From Brevibacterium sediminis (GTDB lineage: Bacteria; Actinomycetota; Actinomycetes; Actinomycetales; Brevibacteriaceae): a DNA stretch of 64,000 nucleotides. Each line of letters starts with the position of its first letter. The first letter of the stretch is position 1. Both the position numbers and the translations under genes were made by a program. The stretch covers positions 62,001 through 126,000 of the forward strand of contig NZ_JABKDD010000002.1 of the NCBI RefSeq assembly GCF_013623905.1, read 5' to 3'. Below, piece by piece: positions 32,497 through 42,863 of this stretch. Under the pieces are notes generated by a model. That model made no database searches, was not told the DNA's origin, and was given only the letters and a program-made list of their open reading frames with translations.

Positions 32497-33969
32497 TCAG
32501 CCCGCATTCGTGTAGGTCGTCTTGTGCACTGTGAAGAACTCGCGTGCCGCCCGAGCCTGTTCACGGGGACCATAGCTCGACCCTTTCCGTCCGCCGAAGG
32601 ACACGTGATAGTCCACTCCTGCCGTCGGGGCATTGACCATGACCATTCCGGCATCGGCGTAACGCTTGAAGTGGGTCGAATATTTCAGTGAGGTCGTGAA
32701 GATGCCCGCGGACAGTCCGAACTCGGTGTCGTTGGCCACGGACAGCGCTTCGTCGTAGTCGGCGACCTCGATCACCGAGGCGACCGGACCGAAGACCTCT
32801 TCGACGTTGATCGTGTCGCCCGGCTTCGTGCCCGTGACGAGTGCGGGCGCGAGGAAGTACCCCTCCGTGTCCGAATCGATGAGCTCACCGCCGGTGACCT
32901 CCCCGCCTTCGGCTCGGGCCTTGGCGATGTAATCGAGGTCCTGGTCGAGTTGGGTCTTGGAGACCACGGGTCCGATGGCGACGCCCTCGGCGCGGGCGTC
33001 TCCGACGGTCAGCGCCGCCATCTTCTCCTTGAGCAGCGCGACGAATTCGTCGTGGACACCGGAGGTGACGATGAGGCGGGAGGACGCGGTGCAGCGCTGG
33101 CCGGTGGAGAAGAAGGCTCCGTTGATCGCGGCCTCGGCGGCCGCTTCGAGGTCGGCGTCGCCGAGCACGACGAGCGGATTCTTCCCGCCCATTTCGCACT
33201 GCACTCTGATCTGGTGGGCCGCAGCCGATGCGATGACGGACCGTCCGACGGCGACGGATCCGGTGAAGGTCACGGCGTCGACCTTCGCCGAGGTGGTCAG
33301 TGCGTCCCCAACCACGGAGCCCGGCCCCATGACGAGGTTGAGGACCCCATCGGGCAGTCCCGCCTCGGCGAGGATATCGACCAGTGCGTACGCACTGGCG
33401 GGGACGAGCTCGGCAGGTTTGAATGCGATCGTGTTGCCGAAGGCCAGAGCCGGGGCGATCTTCCAGGCCGGGATGGCGATCGGGAAGTTCCACGGGGTGA
33501 TGATGCCGATGACGCCGATGGGCTCGTGCGTCATCTCGGCAATGAGTCCGGGGCGGACCGAGTCCACGACCTCACCGGTGTTGCGGATGGTCTCGCCGGC
33601 GAAGAACTTGAAGATCTGGGAAGCGCGCAGCACCTCGCCCTTGGCTTCGGCGAGCTGTTTGCCCTCTTCCCGGGCGAGCAGATCGCCGAGTTCATCGGCA
33701 CGTTCGGCGATGAGGCTGCCGGCCTTGTCGAGGATCGCGAATCGCTGCTGTGAGCCGAGGTCCGCCCAGGCGGGGGCGGCAGCGCGGGCGGCAGCGATCG
33801 CCGAGGCGACCGTGGCGGCATCCGCGCGGGCGTACCGGCCGATCACATCGGACGGGTCGGACGGGTTCGTATTCGTCGACCGGTCGTCGCTGGGCACCCG
33901 TGCTCCGCCGATGAGGTTATCGAAGACGGCGTCGGGCCCGTACTGGGTGCTGAGTGCTGGGGGTGTCAT
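32497..33969 (-). CDS. Aldehyde dehydrogenase (succinate- or 2-oxoglutarate-semialdehyde type)
   Basis: 490 residues from ATG 33969. NAD(P)-dependent oxidation of an aldehyde to an acid. Motifs are GVIGIITPWNFPIAIPAWKI, FTGSVAVGRSV (cofactor Gly-rich), VQCEMGGKNPLVVLGDAD with the general-base glutamate, and FFSTGQRCTASSRLIV with the catalytic cysteine near residue 300. The HVSFGGRKGSSYGPREQ near the end is typical of the 2,5-dioxovalerate/alpha-ketoglutarate-semialdehyde group, although substrate cannot be fixed. About 59 further codons are open upstream but carry no family sequence. It lies downstream of pdxH on the same strand, 204 bp away. Confidence 0.88.
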   Translation of the reverse strand: MTPPALSTQYGPDAVFDNLIGGARVPSDDRSTNTNPSDPSDVIGRYARADAATVASAIAAARAAAPAWADLGSQQRFAILDKAGSLIAERADELGDLLAREEGKQLAEAKGEVLRASQIFKFFAGETIRNTGEVVDSVRPGLIAEMTHEPIGVIGIITPWNFPIAIPAWKIAPALAFGNTIAFKPAELVPASAYALVDILAEAGLPDGVLNLVMGPGSVVGDALTTSAKVDAVTFTGSVAVGRSVIASAAAHQIRVQCEMGGKNPLVVLGDADLEAAAEAAINGAFFSTGQRCTASSRLIVTSGVHDEFVALLKEKMAALTVGDARAEGVAIGPVVSKTQLDQDLDYIAKARAEGGEVTGGELIDSDTEGYFLAPALVTGTKPGDTINVEEVFGPVASVIEVADYDEALSVANDTEFGLSAGIFTTSLKYSTHFKRYADAGMVMVNAPTAGVDYHVSFGGRKGSSYGPREQARAAREFFTVHKTTYTNAG

Positions 33970-34173
33970 GGGTGCTCCTTTGCATCGTCTGCGCCCGGTT
34001 GCGGTGCGCATGTTGTGACCATTGTGCTGGGTGGCCGGCGCCCTGTGCTGATTCGTTCTGCAACACGGCCCCGTGACGTGGACCAATGGCGCGCCGCTGA
34101 TCCGCACCCCGAAACGGTGCTGTCGACCGCCGCTGCGCTGCGGCACAGCTCGACGGTGCTCAGGGGAGGAACC

Positions 34174-36173
<2,000 letters not shown>

Positions 36174-36633
36174 CGCAGAGCCGCGACAGGCAGCTGCGGA
36201 CGCAACGCATACGCAAGTTTCCAGTGTCGGCCGCCAGCACCTCGGCCGCGCAACTCCTCCACTCAGTGCCATAACGACCCGTTGCAAAGGGGTGTTATGG
36301 CACTCAGTGCGTCGGATGCGTTTGCCGCGGTAGGAGAAGCCACTCCGAGGACGTATTGCCGCAACCGGTGACGGATGCATGCGCCACGGGCGGAACTTGG
36401 GGCATCCCTCACCCTTCGCGACAAAACACCCCACTGCAACGAGGCGATTCGGCGCTCAAGGTGACAGATGCCCCAGCAGCCGTGGGAGAAGCCGCTACGG
36501 GCGCCAAGCTGACACTAATGGTGGGGGATGCTCACGTACCTGGCGAGGCTTCGAGCAACCCTCACCCTGCGCAGCAAATCACTCCACTGCAACGATGCAG
36601 TTAAGCCCTAACGGTGACGGATGCTTGCGAGCC
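36174..36633. repeat. 460-bp intergenic block of hairpin and degenerate direct repeats
   Basis: No gene fits here. A hairpin at 36266-36303 (GTGCCATAAC/GTTATGGCAC) follows serC. A segment of about 75 bp at 36402-36476 recurs, diverged, at 36555-36629, sharing CCCTCACCCT, CCACTGCAACGA and GGTGACRGATGC. GGTGACGGATGC occurs also at 36367, so part of a third copy is present. The hairpin loop sequence, read on the minus strand (ACACCCCTTTGCAACGGG), resembles the repeat core. The last copy runs up to the DUF456 stop. Confidence 0.75.
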
Positions 36634-37131
36634 TCAGGCGAAGAAGTGGATGAGCACGCCGATGCCGAAGGTGATGCCGGCGAGCATGGCGAGGATGAAC
36701 TCGATGCCCGCGCCGAGGCCGATCGCCTTGATCGACTCCCAGCTGGAGTTCCACGCCGTCTTTCCGTCCTTGAGGCGGGAATACTCGGCGAGGTAGAGGC
36801 CGGCGACGAAGCCGATCGGCAGGCCCAGCACCGGAATGACGAAGAAGCCGATGACGGCGAGCACCCCGCCCAGCAGCACCGAGGAGTTCGGCACCTGCAT
36901 GGACTTGAGTTTGCGGCCCGTGAGCACGAGCGAGGCGCTCATCCCGGCCGCGACGAACACGGCGACGATGGCGAAGATGATCCACGCGGTCGGTCCGCCG
37001 ATGATGATCGCCCAGATGAGAACCGCGATGGCGATGAGGATCGACCCGGGCAGCACCGGCACGATGATGCCCAGGCAGCCGACGAGGATCGCCAGGCCGA
37101 CGAGCACCGAGGTGATGATGTCAGTTGTCAC
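36634..37131 (-). CDS. DUF456-family membrane protein
   Basis: 165 residues with four to five hydrophobic segments: VLVGLAILVGCLGIIVPVLP at the start is the signature of DUF456, followed by LIAIAVLIWAIIIGG, and later LIGFFVIPVLGLPIGFVAG-like sequence with AVIGFFVIPVLGLPIGFVAG and LAEYSRLKDG. Glycine-rich helices are typical. The function is unknown. It probably stands alone; the 12-mer TCGCCGAGGCGG lies 37 bp upstream of its start. The last direct repeat of the preceding gap touches its stop codon. Confidence 0.85.
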   Translation of the reverse strand: MTTDIITSVLVGLAILVGCLGIIVPVLPGSILIAIAVLIWAIIIGGPTAWIIFAIVAVFVAAGMSASLVLTGRKLKSMQVPNSSVLLGGVLAVIGFFVIPVLGLPIGFVAGLYLAEYSRLKDGKTAWNSSWESIKAIGLGAGIEFILAMLAGITFGIGVLIHFFA

Positions 37132-37310
37132 AGTCCGTCCGTTTCCCTTGCTCGACCCTCGAATCCCTCGCCGAGGCGGTCGATCGAAAGTCTATGACAC
37201 GAACCTCCGGGCCCGCCGAGTGCCAACCCCCGCAGAATGCCGGCTTCCGCCCGACACCGCCCCAGGGCGAACTCCCACCTGCGGACAGTTGCCCCGCCCG
37301 CTCGAACCCG

Positions 37311-38588
37311 TCAGTGTCCGCTGCCGCCCGGCGGCCTGCCCTGATAGCTCATGTGCAACCGGATCCGCGACTTCGGATCCCGATGGAGGCGCAGGTCCTT
37401 GGCCATGATCATCCACAGCAGGCCCACGGCGAAGGCGATGATCCCCGAGGCGGCTCCGACGACGAGCGCCATCCGCGGTCCGAAGGCATCGGCGACCCAG
37501 CCGGCCAGGGGTGCCCCGATCGGGGTGCCGCCCATGACGACGGCCGCGTAGATGGCCATGACTCGGCCGCGGTAGTTCGGCGCGGTGGTCGTCTGCACAT
37601 AGGCGTTCGCCGAAGTCATCATCGTCAGCGATGCGAAGCCGACGAACATGAGCGAGGCGGCGAAGAGGTAGTAGTTGGACATCAGCGATGCCACGCCGAC
37701 GGCCACACCGAATCCGCCGGCGGCGCCGAAGATGAAGCGCAGTCGGGGCTTCTCCCGCCTGGCCGAGGCGAGCGCCCCGGTCACCGAGCCTATGGCCATG
37801 ACGGAGTTGAGCAGGCCGAAGCCGCTGGCGTCCTTGCCGAATTCGATCTTCGCCATCGTCGCCGTGTAGATGTTGAAGTTGAATCCGAAGGTCGCGACGA
37901 TGAACAGCACGACGAGCACGACCGTGATGTCCGGGCGTCTGCGCAGATACTTCAGTCCGCCGAGGACTCCGCCCTTGCCGCGCCGACCGGAAGGGTGCAG
38001 CTTCGATTTGTCGAGCCGGAGGAGTACGGTGAGCGTCGCCGCGAAGCCGAGTCCGCTGATGAGGAAGACGGGACCGGGCCCGATGACAGCGGTGAGCACA
38101 CCGGCCACGGCCGGACCGATCATGCGGGCGCCGTTGAAGGACGCCGAGTTGAGGCTGACGGCATTCGGCAGCAACTTCTCACCGACGAGTTCGGAGACGA
38201 AGGCCTGCCTGGCCGGGTTGTCCAGGGTTGTCAGCATCCCGAGCGTGAACGCAAGCACGTAGACGTGCCAGAGGACGATGACGTCGGTGATGGTGAGGAC
38301 GAAGAGGACGAGTCCGATGAATCCCAGCAGCGCCTGAGTGACCATGAGCAGACGCCGTTTGTCGAACTTGTCGACGAGGTTGCCCGCGAACGGGAACATG
38401 ATCAGCTGCGGGCCCAGCTGGAGAGCCATGGTGAGGCCGAGCGCCGAAGCGTTGTTGTCCGTGAGCATGGTCAGGACGATCCAGTCCTGCGCCGTGCGCT
38501 GCATCCATGTCCCGGTGTTGGAGATCAGGGCACCGGCGAACCAGTGCCGGTAGTTCGGCTCCGACAGTGACCGGAACATCTGGGACAT
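37311..38588 (-). CDS. MFS transporter (drug/enterobactin-exporter-like, MFS_3)
   Basis: 425 residues with about 11-12 helices. The N-terminal part FRALS-like reads FRSLSEPNYRHWFAGALISN, then TGTWMQRTAQDWIVLTMLT, which is the signature of the EntS/MFS_3 branch. The loop between helices 2 and 3 reads FAGNLVDKFDKRRLLM. The second half includes YVQTTTAPNYRGRVMAIYAA and GGTPIGAPLAGWVADAFGPR. Substrate unknown; relatives export siderophores or drugs. It starts 8 nt after the DUF3027 stop and is the last gene of the csp/DUF3027/MFS operon, an order kept in many actinobacteria. Confidence 0.9.
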   Translation of the reverse strand: MSQMFRSLSEPNYRHWFAGALISNTGTWMQRTAQDWIVLTMLTDNNASALGLTMALQLGPQLIMFPFAGNLVDKFDKRRLLMVTQALLGFIGLVLFVLTITDVIVLWHVYVLAFTLGMLTTLDNPARQAFVSELVGEKLLPNAVSLNSASFNGARMIGPAVAGVLTAVIGPGPVFLISGLGFAATLTVLLRLDKSKLHPSGRRGKGGVLGGLKYLRRRPDITVVLVVLFIVATFGFNFNIYTATMAKIEFGKDASGFGLLNSVMAIGSVTGALASARREKPRLRFIFGAAGGFGVAVGVASLMSNYYLFAASLMFVGFASLTMMTSANAYVQTTTAPNYRGRVMAIYAAVVMGGTPIGAPLAGWVADAFGPRMALVVGAASGIIAFAVGLLWMIMAKDLRLHRDPKSRIRLHMSYQGRPPGGSGH

Positions 38589-38596
38589 CGAGTGGT

Positions 38597-39556
38597 TCAG
38601 CCCTCCTGGAACTCGAGCACGCCGGAGTAGTCGTCGACGACTGCTTCAGCAGGCTCGTTGTTCGGCCGTCTCACATCGGTCTCCGAATGCGCACCGCACC
38701 CGGATTCGAGTCCGACCACGCGACCGTCGAACGGCGACCACGCATTGGCGCAGACCCCGAACTTCTGGCGCAGCGATCCGGCGATCGGCATGAGGTAGCC
38801 GCAGCTGCCGCAGTGTCCGGCCGCGCGTGAGGCGAACTCGCTGTCGGGTCCGGCATCGGAATCCGACCACCGGCTCGCGGCCGCGCTCAGCCCGTCGGAG
38901 GAGAGCACGCGTTCACGACCGAGACCGAATTCGAAGTTCTGGATCTGGTCGACGTTGTCCGCCGAATTGTCCTCGGTCTGCTGGAAGCCCGGCTGCAGGT
39001 TCGGATCCTGGTCGAGCTTCGGCAGGGTGTCGCGCGGACCCATGTCGCCGGGTTCGAGTCGTTCCTCCCACGGCACCCATTCGGGGGCGACGAGGGCATC
39101 GGGCCCGGGCAGCAGCGCGGTTTCGCAGACCGTGACCTTCTTCGCACGCGGAGCGCGGGCGAGCACGGCCACCCACCGCCAACCGCGGTAGGTCGGGTCG
39201 GTGCACACGAAGTAGTGGGTGACGAGACGGGTCGCCTCGGCCACGGCGCCCAGGTGTTCGCCGACGACGGCGGTGCCGGCCACCTCGGTGATGGCGGTGC
39301 GTGCGATGTCGATCGCCGCGGCCAGCTGGGTGTCGAGGACGACCTTCTCCGTGCCCGATCGCGGACGACCGGTCTTCGATGCCTTCGCCGAGGCAGCCGT
39401 GCCGGAATCCGCGGCGACCGCACTTCCAGCGGCGGTCGATTCGCCCGCAGCGGTCGGCACATCGCTGCCTGGGGCCGCCTCGGTGGTCTGTTCGGCGTCG
39501 TTCTCGGCGGGCGCGGCGGTCTGCCGGGCCAGCCAATCACTGAACAGTGATGACAT
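38597..39556 (-). CDS. DUF3027 domain-containing protein
   Basis: 319 residues. The ATG at 39556 overlaps the stop of the cold-shock gene as TGATG. After an Ala/Thr/Ser-rich leader of about 70 residues, the conserved part begins at VVLDTQLAAAIDIARTAITE and continues with HLGAVAEATRLVTHYFVCTD and YRGWRWVAVLARAPRAKKVT. The end contains a small cysteine cluster, GHCGSCGYLMPIAGSLRQKF plus GVCANAWSPFDGRVV and SGCGAHSE, which may bind zinc. The family is confined to actinobacteria and has no assigned function. Its constant link to a cold-shock protein hints at a role with RNA or translation. Confidence 0.88.
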   Translation of the reverse strand: MSSLFSDWLARQTAAPAENDAEQTTEAAPGSDVPTAAGESTAAGSAVAADSGTAASAKASKTGRPRSGTEKVVLDTQLAAAIDIARTAITEVAGTAVVGEHLGAVAEATRLVTHYFVCTDPTYRGWRWVAVLARAPRAKKVTVCETALLPGPDALVAPEWVPWEERLEPGDMGPRDTLPKLDQDPNLQPGFQQTEDNSADNVDQIQNFEFGLGRERVLSSDGLSAAASRWSDSDAGPDSEFASRAAGHCGSCGYLMPIAGSLRQKFGVCANAWSPFDGRVVGLESGCGAHSETDVRRPNNEPAEAVVDDYSGVLEFQEG

Positions 39557-39936
39557 CAGGACTCCAAATCGTCGGCAATCGCCCGCAGCAGGCTGGCGAC
39601 CTTGTTCCCATGGGTGGGGTCCGGGTAACGGCCGTGCTGCAGTCCGTTGTTGAGGTCATCCAAAACTTTGATGACATCTTCAACCATAACTGCCATGTCC
39701 ACGGCCGGACGTCGGCGGGCCTTAGCGACTTTGCCGGGAGTGGTGATCGGGCGGGCCTTGAGCACCTGCGCTCCGCGGCGGGAATCGACGACATCGTATT
39801 CGAGCCGGGTGCCCTTGGTGACTTCGACTCCCTCGGGCAGCACGGAGGAATGGAGGAAGGCCTGCGAGCCGTCCTCGGCGATGACGAAGCCGAAGCCCTT
39901 GTCGGCATCGAACCATTTCACGCGTCCGGTGGGCAT
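39556..39936 (-). CDS. Cold-shock domain protein with C-terminal extension
   Basis: 126 residues from ATG 39936, after AAAGGA. The first 65 residues are the cold-shock domain: PTGRVKWFDADKGFGFVIAE with RNP1-like KGFGFV, and FLHSSVLPEGVEV with the altered RNP2. The remaining 60 (PITTPGKVAKARRRP, VEDVIKVLDDLNNGLQHGRY) form a helical extension seen in the longer actinobacterial cold-shock proteins. It binds single-stranded RNA or DNA. It is the first gene of the operon with DUF3027 and an MFS gene, and is preceded by a 405-bp gap. Confidence 0.92.
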   Translation of the reverse strand: MPTGRVKWFDADKGFGFVIAEDGSQAFLHSSVLPEGVEVTKGTRLEYDVVDSRRGAQVLKARPITTPGKVAKARRRPAVDMAVMVEDVIKVLDDLNNGLQHGRYPDPTHGNKVASLLRAIADDLES

Positions 39937-40341
39937 GATGTCCTTTCTGTCTGTTCGTACCCGTTGAAGCGGGCTGATCGTACGGTGCCCGCAGGTGCGG
40001 GCTGTGTGTCGGTCAGCTGCGGAGTCGGATTCCGCGGCCGGCAAGCAGGTCGGGTGGTGTGGTCGCTGTGCTCGTGTGCCCTCATCGCCGTCAGCCAGAC
40101 CATGCCGACTGCGGGACCGAGGGCATCGCATCGGCGCTGTGATCCCTGGCTCTCACCTGTCCGTGGAGGTCACGTGCAGGGTGGCGGTGAGCACCTTGTC
40201 CGCGGCGGGAGATCACGGGGGCGTACGCGATTGGGTGGTCGGCCGCCTCGGCGAGGTGGGGATCCGCACCATTCGATCACACTGTGCGGGTGGGGCTCAT
40301 GCCCGTACCCGAACCTGCGGGGTGAAGCATGAGTGATGGTT
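39937..40341. other. 405-bp gap upstream of the cold-shock operon
   Basis: No gene is seen. A GCCCGC/GCGGGC hairpin lies at 39987-40002, within the probable csp leader. The 12-mer TCGCCGAGGCGG (minus strand) is at 40243-40254. A CTCATGC/GCATGAG hairpin at 40296-40333 lies just beyond the stop of the small membrane-protein gene and is probably its terminator. Confidence 0.55.
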
Positions 40342-40572
40342 TCAGCGGTGGCCCACCCCGGTCTGTCTGCGTCGGATGGCGGCTCGGATCATGGCCACGC
40401 AGGCGAGGATGACGGCGATGGGCACGAGGATCATGGGCAGGTAGGTCAGCAGCGGACTGGGCGTCAGTCCCATCCAGGCCTGGCCGAGGACGCCGATGAG
40501 GCCGAGCGCCCCGATGGCTGCGGCGGCAACCGCGGCGACGACGATGGTCGTGTCGACTCGAGTGGCTGACAA
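40342..40572 (-). CDS. Small two-helix membrane protein
   Basis: 76 residues from a TTG start at 40572, chosen because GGAAGGA lies 6 nt upstream on the minus strand. The protein is two hydrophobic helices (VVAAVAAAAIGALGLIGVLG and LLTYLPMILVPIAVILACVA) with a basic C-terminus, RAAIRRRQTGVGHR. No family is recognised. It is divergent from the helicase-domain gene, with only 73 bp between the two starts, and upstream of the cold-shock operon. Confidence 0.7.
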   Translation of the reverse strand: MSATRVDTTIVVAAVAAAAIGALGLIGVLGQAWMGLTPSPLLTYLPMILVPIAVILACVAMIRAAIRRRQTGVGHR

Positions 40573-40645
40573 TGCGCGTCCTTCCGTCCGATCTCTGATC
40601 CTTCTCTGCGCCTCCATTGTACCCCTCGCGATAGACTGATCTGCG

Positions 40646-42727
40646 ATGTCAATGACCTTCAGCCAGTGGCTGTCCCACAGTGCAGATGCCGACTTCGAGT
40701 CCTTCGTCCGGACTCGACGCGACCTCCTCCAACCCGAGTCCCCGACGATGGCGGCCCTGGCCGCGGCCGCGTCCTCGCGCATCGGGGTCTCCCGCGGCAT
40801 CGAAGCTCTCGATGCGCAGTCGCTCGAGGTCTTCATCGCCTTGGCCAAGGCGGCCCGGACGACGCCGGAGATCAAGATCATGGGCAATCCGCATATCGAT
40901 CCCGCCCTCGCCGAGGAGGCCCTGCCCCGACTGCGCGACCTCGGCCTGGCATGGCCGGCCGGTAGGGATGGGAACTGGCGGATCCAGTCCGAGGCCATCA
41001 CCCTGCTGCCCACCTCGGCGGCCGAATCAGCCAGGGCATATCCGTGGCAGTTCAACCCTTCGTCGGTCGATGCGAGCACGGCCACGATCGGCCAGCCGCT
41101 CATCCACAACAGCGAACAGGCCGCCGTGGCCGAGGTCATCTCATCTCTGCGCGGCCTCGTCGATGAGCTCGCCGCCTCCCCGATCTCCCGGCTGACCAGC
41201 GGCGGCATCTCGAAACGAGACGTCTCCCGACTCGCCCGCACCCTCGAACTGGGTCTCGAGCAGACGATCACCCTGCTGCAGGCGGCGAAATCGCTGCACC
41301 TCATCGGGGTCCTCGACGATGCGCTCGATCCGCAGTGGACGGCCGCCGACGATGCCGACTCCGCCCTCGCCGGCGATCGTGCCGAACTGTGGGCGGCGCT
41401 GATCGGGGCGTGGCTGCGCGATCTGCTCGACGTCACGCAGCTGGCGGCGGGGGCGAGCGAGAACGAACGCCTCACGGTGCTCGCGGCTCCGAAGAAGTCC
41501 CTGTTCAAGGGCTATGGGCTGTCGGTGCCGGCGATGCCGCTGCTGCGCTTCGCCGTGCTCTCCGTCCTCCATGACATCGGTCTGGGCTCGGCACGGTCGG
41601 CCGGGTGGATCCATGCCGAGGTGCTGCGTCGGCATCCGCTCCTGCCGGCGCACGAATTCGCAATGACCGAGGCCGTTCTCCACACCTGTGTGAGCTTCGG
41701 GTTGGCGACGACTCCGCTGCAGGAGCCGGATCATTTCGGTCCGAGCCGGTTCGGTCTTCGACTGGCCGCCGGGCTGGATCGGGCGATGGCCGAGCATGCC
41801 GAGCAGGACCCCTCGATCCTGCCGTTGGGTGTGTCCGTCGAGGCCCTGACAGTGCCCGGCGATGTCATCGCCGCGGTCGCCGAGGGGCTGGGGGCCGAGG
41901 TCGACACAGTGCTCATCCAGTCCGATCTCACCGCCGTGGCCACCGGCCCGATCGAACCACGGGTCCACCGTATTCTGCGCAAGTATGCCGTCGTCGAGGC
42001 ACGCGGCCAGGGCACCGTCTATCGCATCGACGCCGAGACCATCGAAGACACCATGCAGTCCGGGACCACCCCGGAGGAGGCCTTGGCCGAACTTGCAGGC
42101 ATCAGTGCCGAAGAGCTGCCGTCGACCTTGGAATTCCTCGTGCAGAACACGGCCTCGAAGCTGCGCCGGGTGCGGGTGGCAGGGGCCCGGGCGGTGCTCA
42201 TCGTCGACGACCCGGTCGACCTCGATGTCATCCTCTCCGATCAGGCGATGATGCCGGCCGGTCTCGAACGGCTGGCTCCGACCGTGGCGATCGCCCAGCT
42301 GGGCCCGGAGCGGACGATGCACCTGCTCGAGGCCGGGGATCATCATGCTCTGCTGCATTCGGCAGCCGGACCCGTGCGCAAACGTCGGGTGATCACCGAA
42401 TCGGAACCCGAGGTCAGCGTGAGGCGACGTCCGCGGGTCAGCGACGGCCACCTCGGCGAATATATTCGGATCCTGCGGTCCGCACCGGCGGCGGCCGCCC
42501 AAATGAGCACGGATGAGCCTTTAGGGCATATGGATCGGCTGCGGGAAGCGGCGGAGGAGAAGCGTCGCGTGCTCATCCGGATCGCGGATTCCCACGGCAA
42601 GGAACGGACGATCGAGATGCTGCCGACCACCCTCAACGCCGGCCGCGTCCGCGGAGTGGTGACGACCACCGGCGCCGAGGCTTCCCTGTCCGTCGCCCGC
42701 ATCGTCTCCGTCGACCCCTCCCCTTAA
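40646..42727 (+). CDS. Helicase-associated domain protein (partner of the XPB-type helicase)
   Basis: 693 residues. It matches the actinobacterial proteins labelled helicase XPB/Ssl2 N-terminal domain (Helicase_C_3). It contains a C-terminal segment LGAEVDTVLIQSDLTAVATG then PIEPRVHRILRKYAVVEARG-type sequence (VHRILRKYAVVEARGQGTVY), with HLGEYIRILRSAPAAAA later. No Walker motif is present, so it is not itself a helicase. The mycobacterial counterpart lies next to the XPB gene, as here. The two probably act together in DNA repair or transcription-coupled processes. The ATG is at 40646. A palindromic repeat separates it from the helicase gene. Confidence 0.85.
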   Translation: MSMTFSQWLSHSADADFESFVRTRRDLLQPESPTMAALAAAASSRIGVSRGIEALDAQSLEVFIALAKAARTTPEIKIMGNPHIDPALAEEALPRLRDLGLAWPAGRDGNWRIQSEAITLLPTSAAESARAYPWQFNPSSVDASTATIGQPLIHNSEQAAVAEVISSLRGLVDELAASPISRLTSGGISKRDVSRLARTLELGLEQTITLLQAAKSLHLIGVLDDALDPQWTAADDADSALAGDRAELWAALIGAWLRDLLDVTQLAAGASENERLTVLAAPKKSLFKGYGLSVPAMPLLRFAVLSVLHDIGLGSARSAGWIHAEVLRRHPLLPAHEFAMTEAVLHTCVSFGLATTPLQEPDHFGPSRFGLRLAAGLDRAMAEHAEQDPSILPLGVSVEALTVPGDVIAAVAEGLGAEVDTVLIQSDLTAVATGPIEPRVHRILRKYAVVEARGQGTVYRIDAETIEDTMQSGTTPEEALAELAGISAEELPSTLEFLVQNTASKLRRVRVAGARAVLIVDDPVDLDVILSDQAMMPAGLERLAPTVAIAQLGPERTMHLLEAGDHHALLHSAAGPVRKRRVITESEPEVSVRRRPRVSDGHLGEYIRILRSAPAAAAQMSTDEPLGHMDRLREAAEEKRRVLIRIADSHGKERTIEMLPTTLNAGRVRGVVTTTGAEASLSVARIVSVDPSP

Positions 42728-42729
42728 TT

Positions 42730-42787
42730 GCTACCTGACGGGGGCCCAGCAACCTGGCGCGAGGTATCAGGGCCCCCGTCAGGTAGC
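42730..42787. repeat. Palindrome family copy 2, between the two helicase genes
   Basis: GCTACCTGACGGGGGCCCAG on the left pairs with the complementary right arm ending CCCCCGTCAGGTAGC, with four mismatches near the centre. It starts 3 bp after the stop of the helicase-associated gene and ends 76 bp before the XPB start. Confidence 0.85.
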
Positions 42788-42863
42788 TCGGAGCGGGAAC
42801 AATCGAGGTGATGGACGTGTTGTGTCCTCTGGTGTCATCACACTTCGGGAAGGGAAGTATTGA

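Noticed and set aside
41141-42502. 453-codon minus-strand frame opposite the helicase-associated gene
   Set aside because: Shadow frame; the plus-strand protein is conserved and complete.
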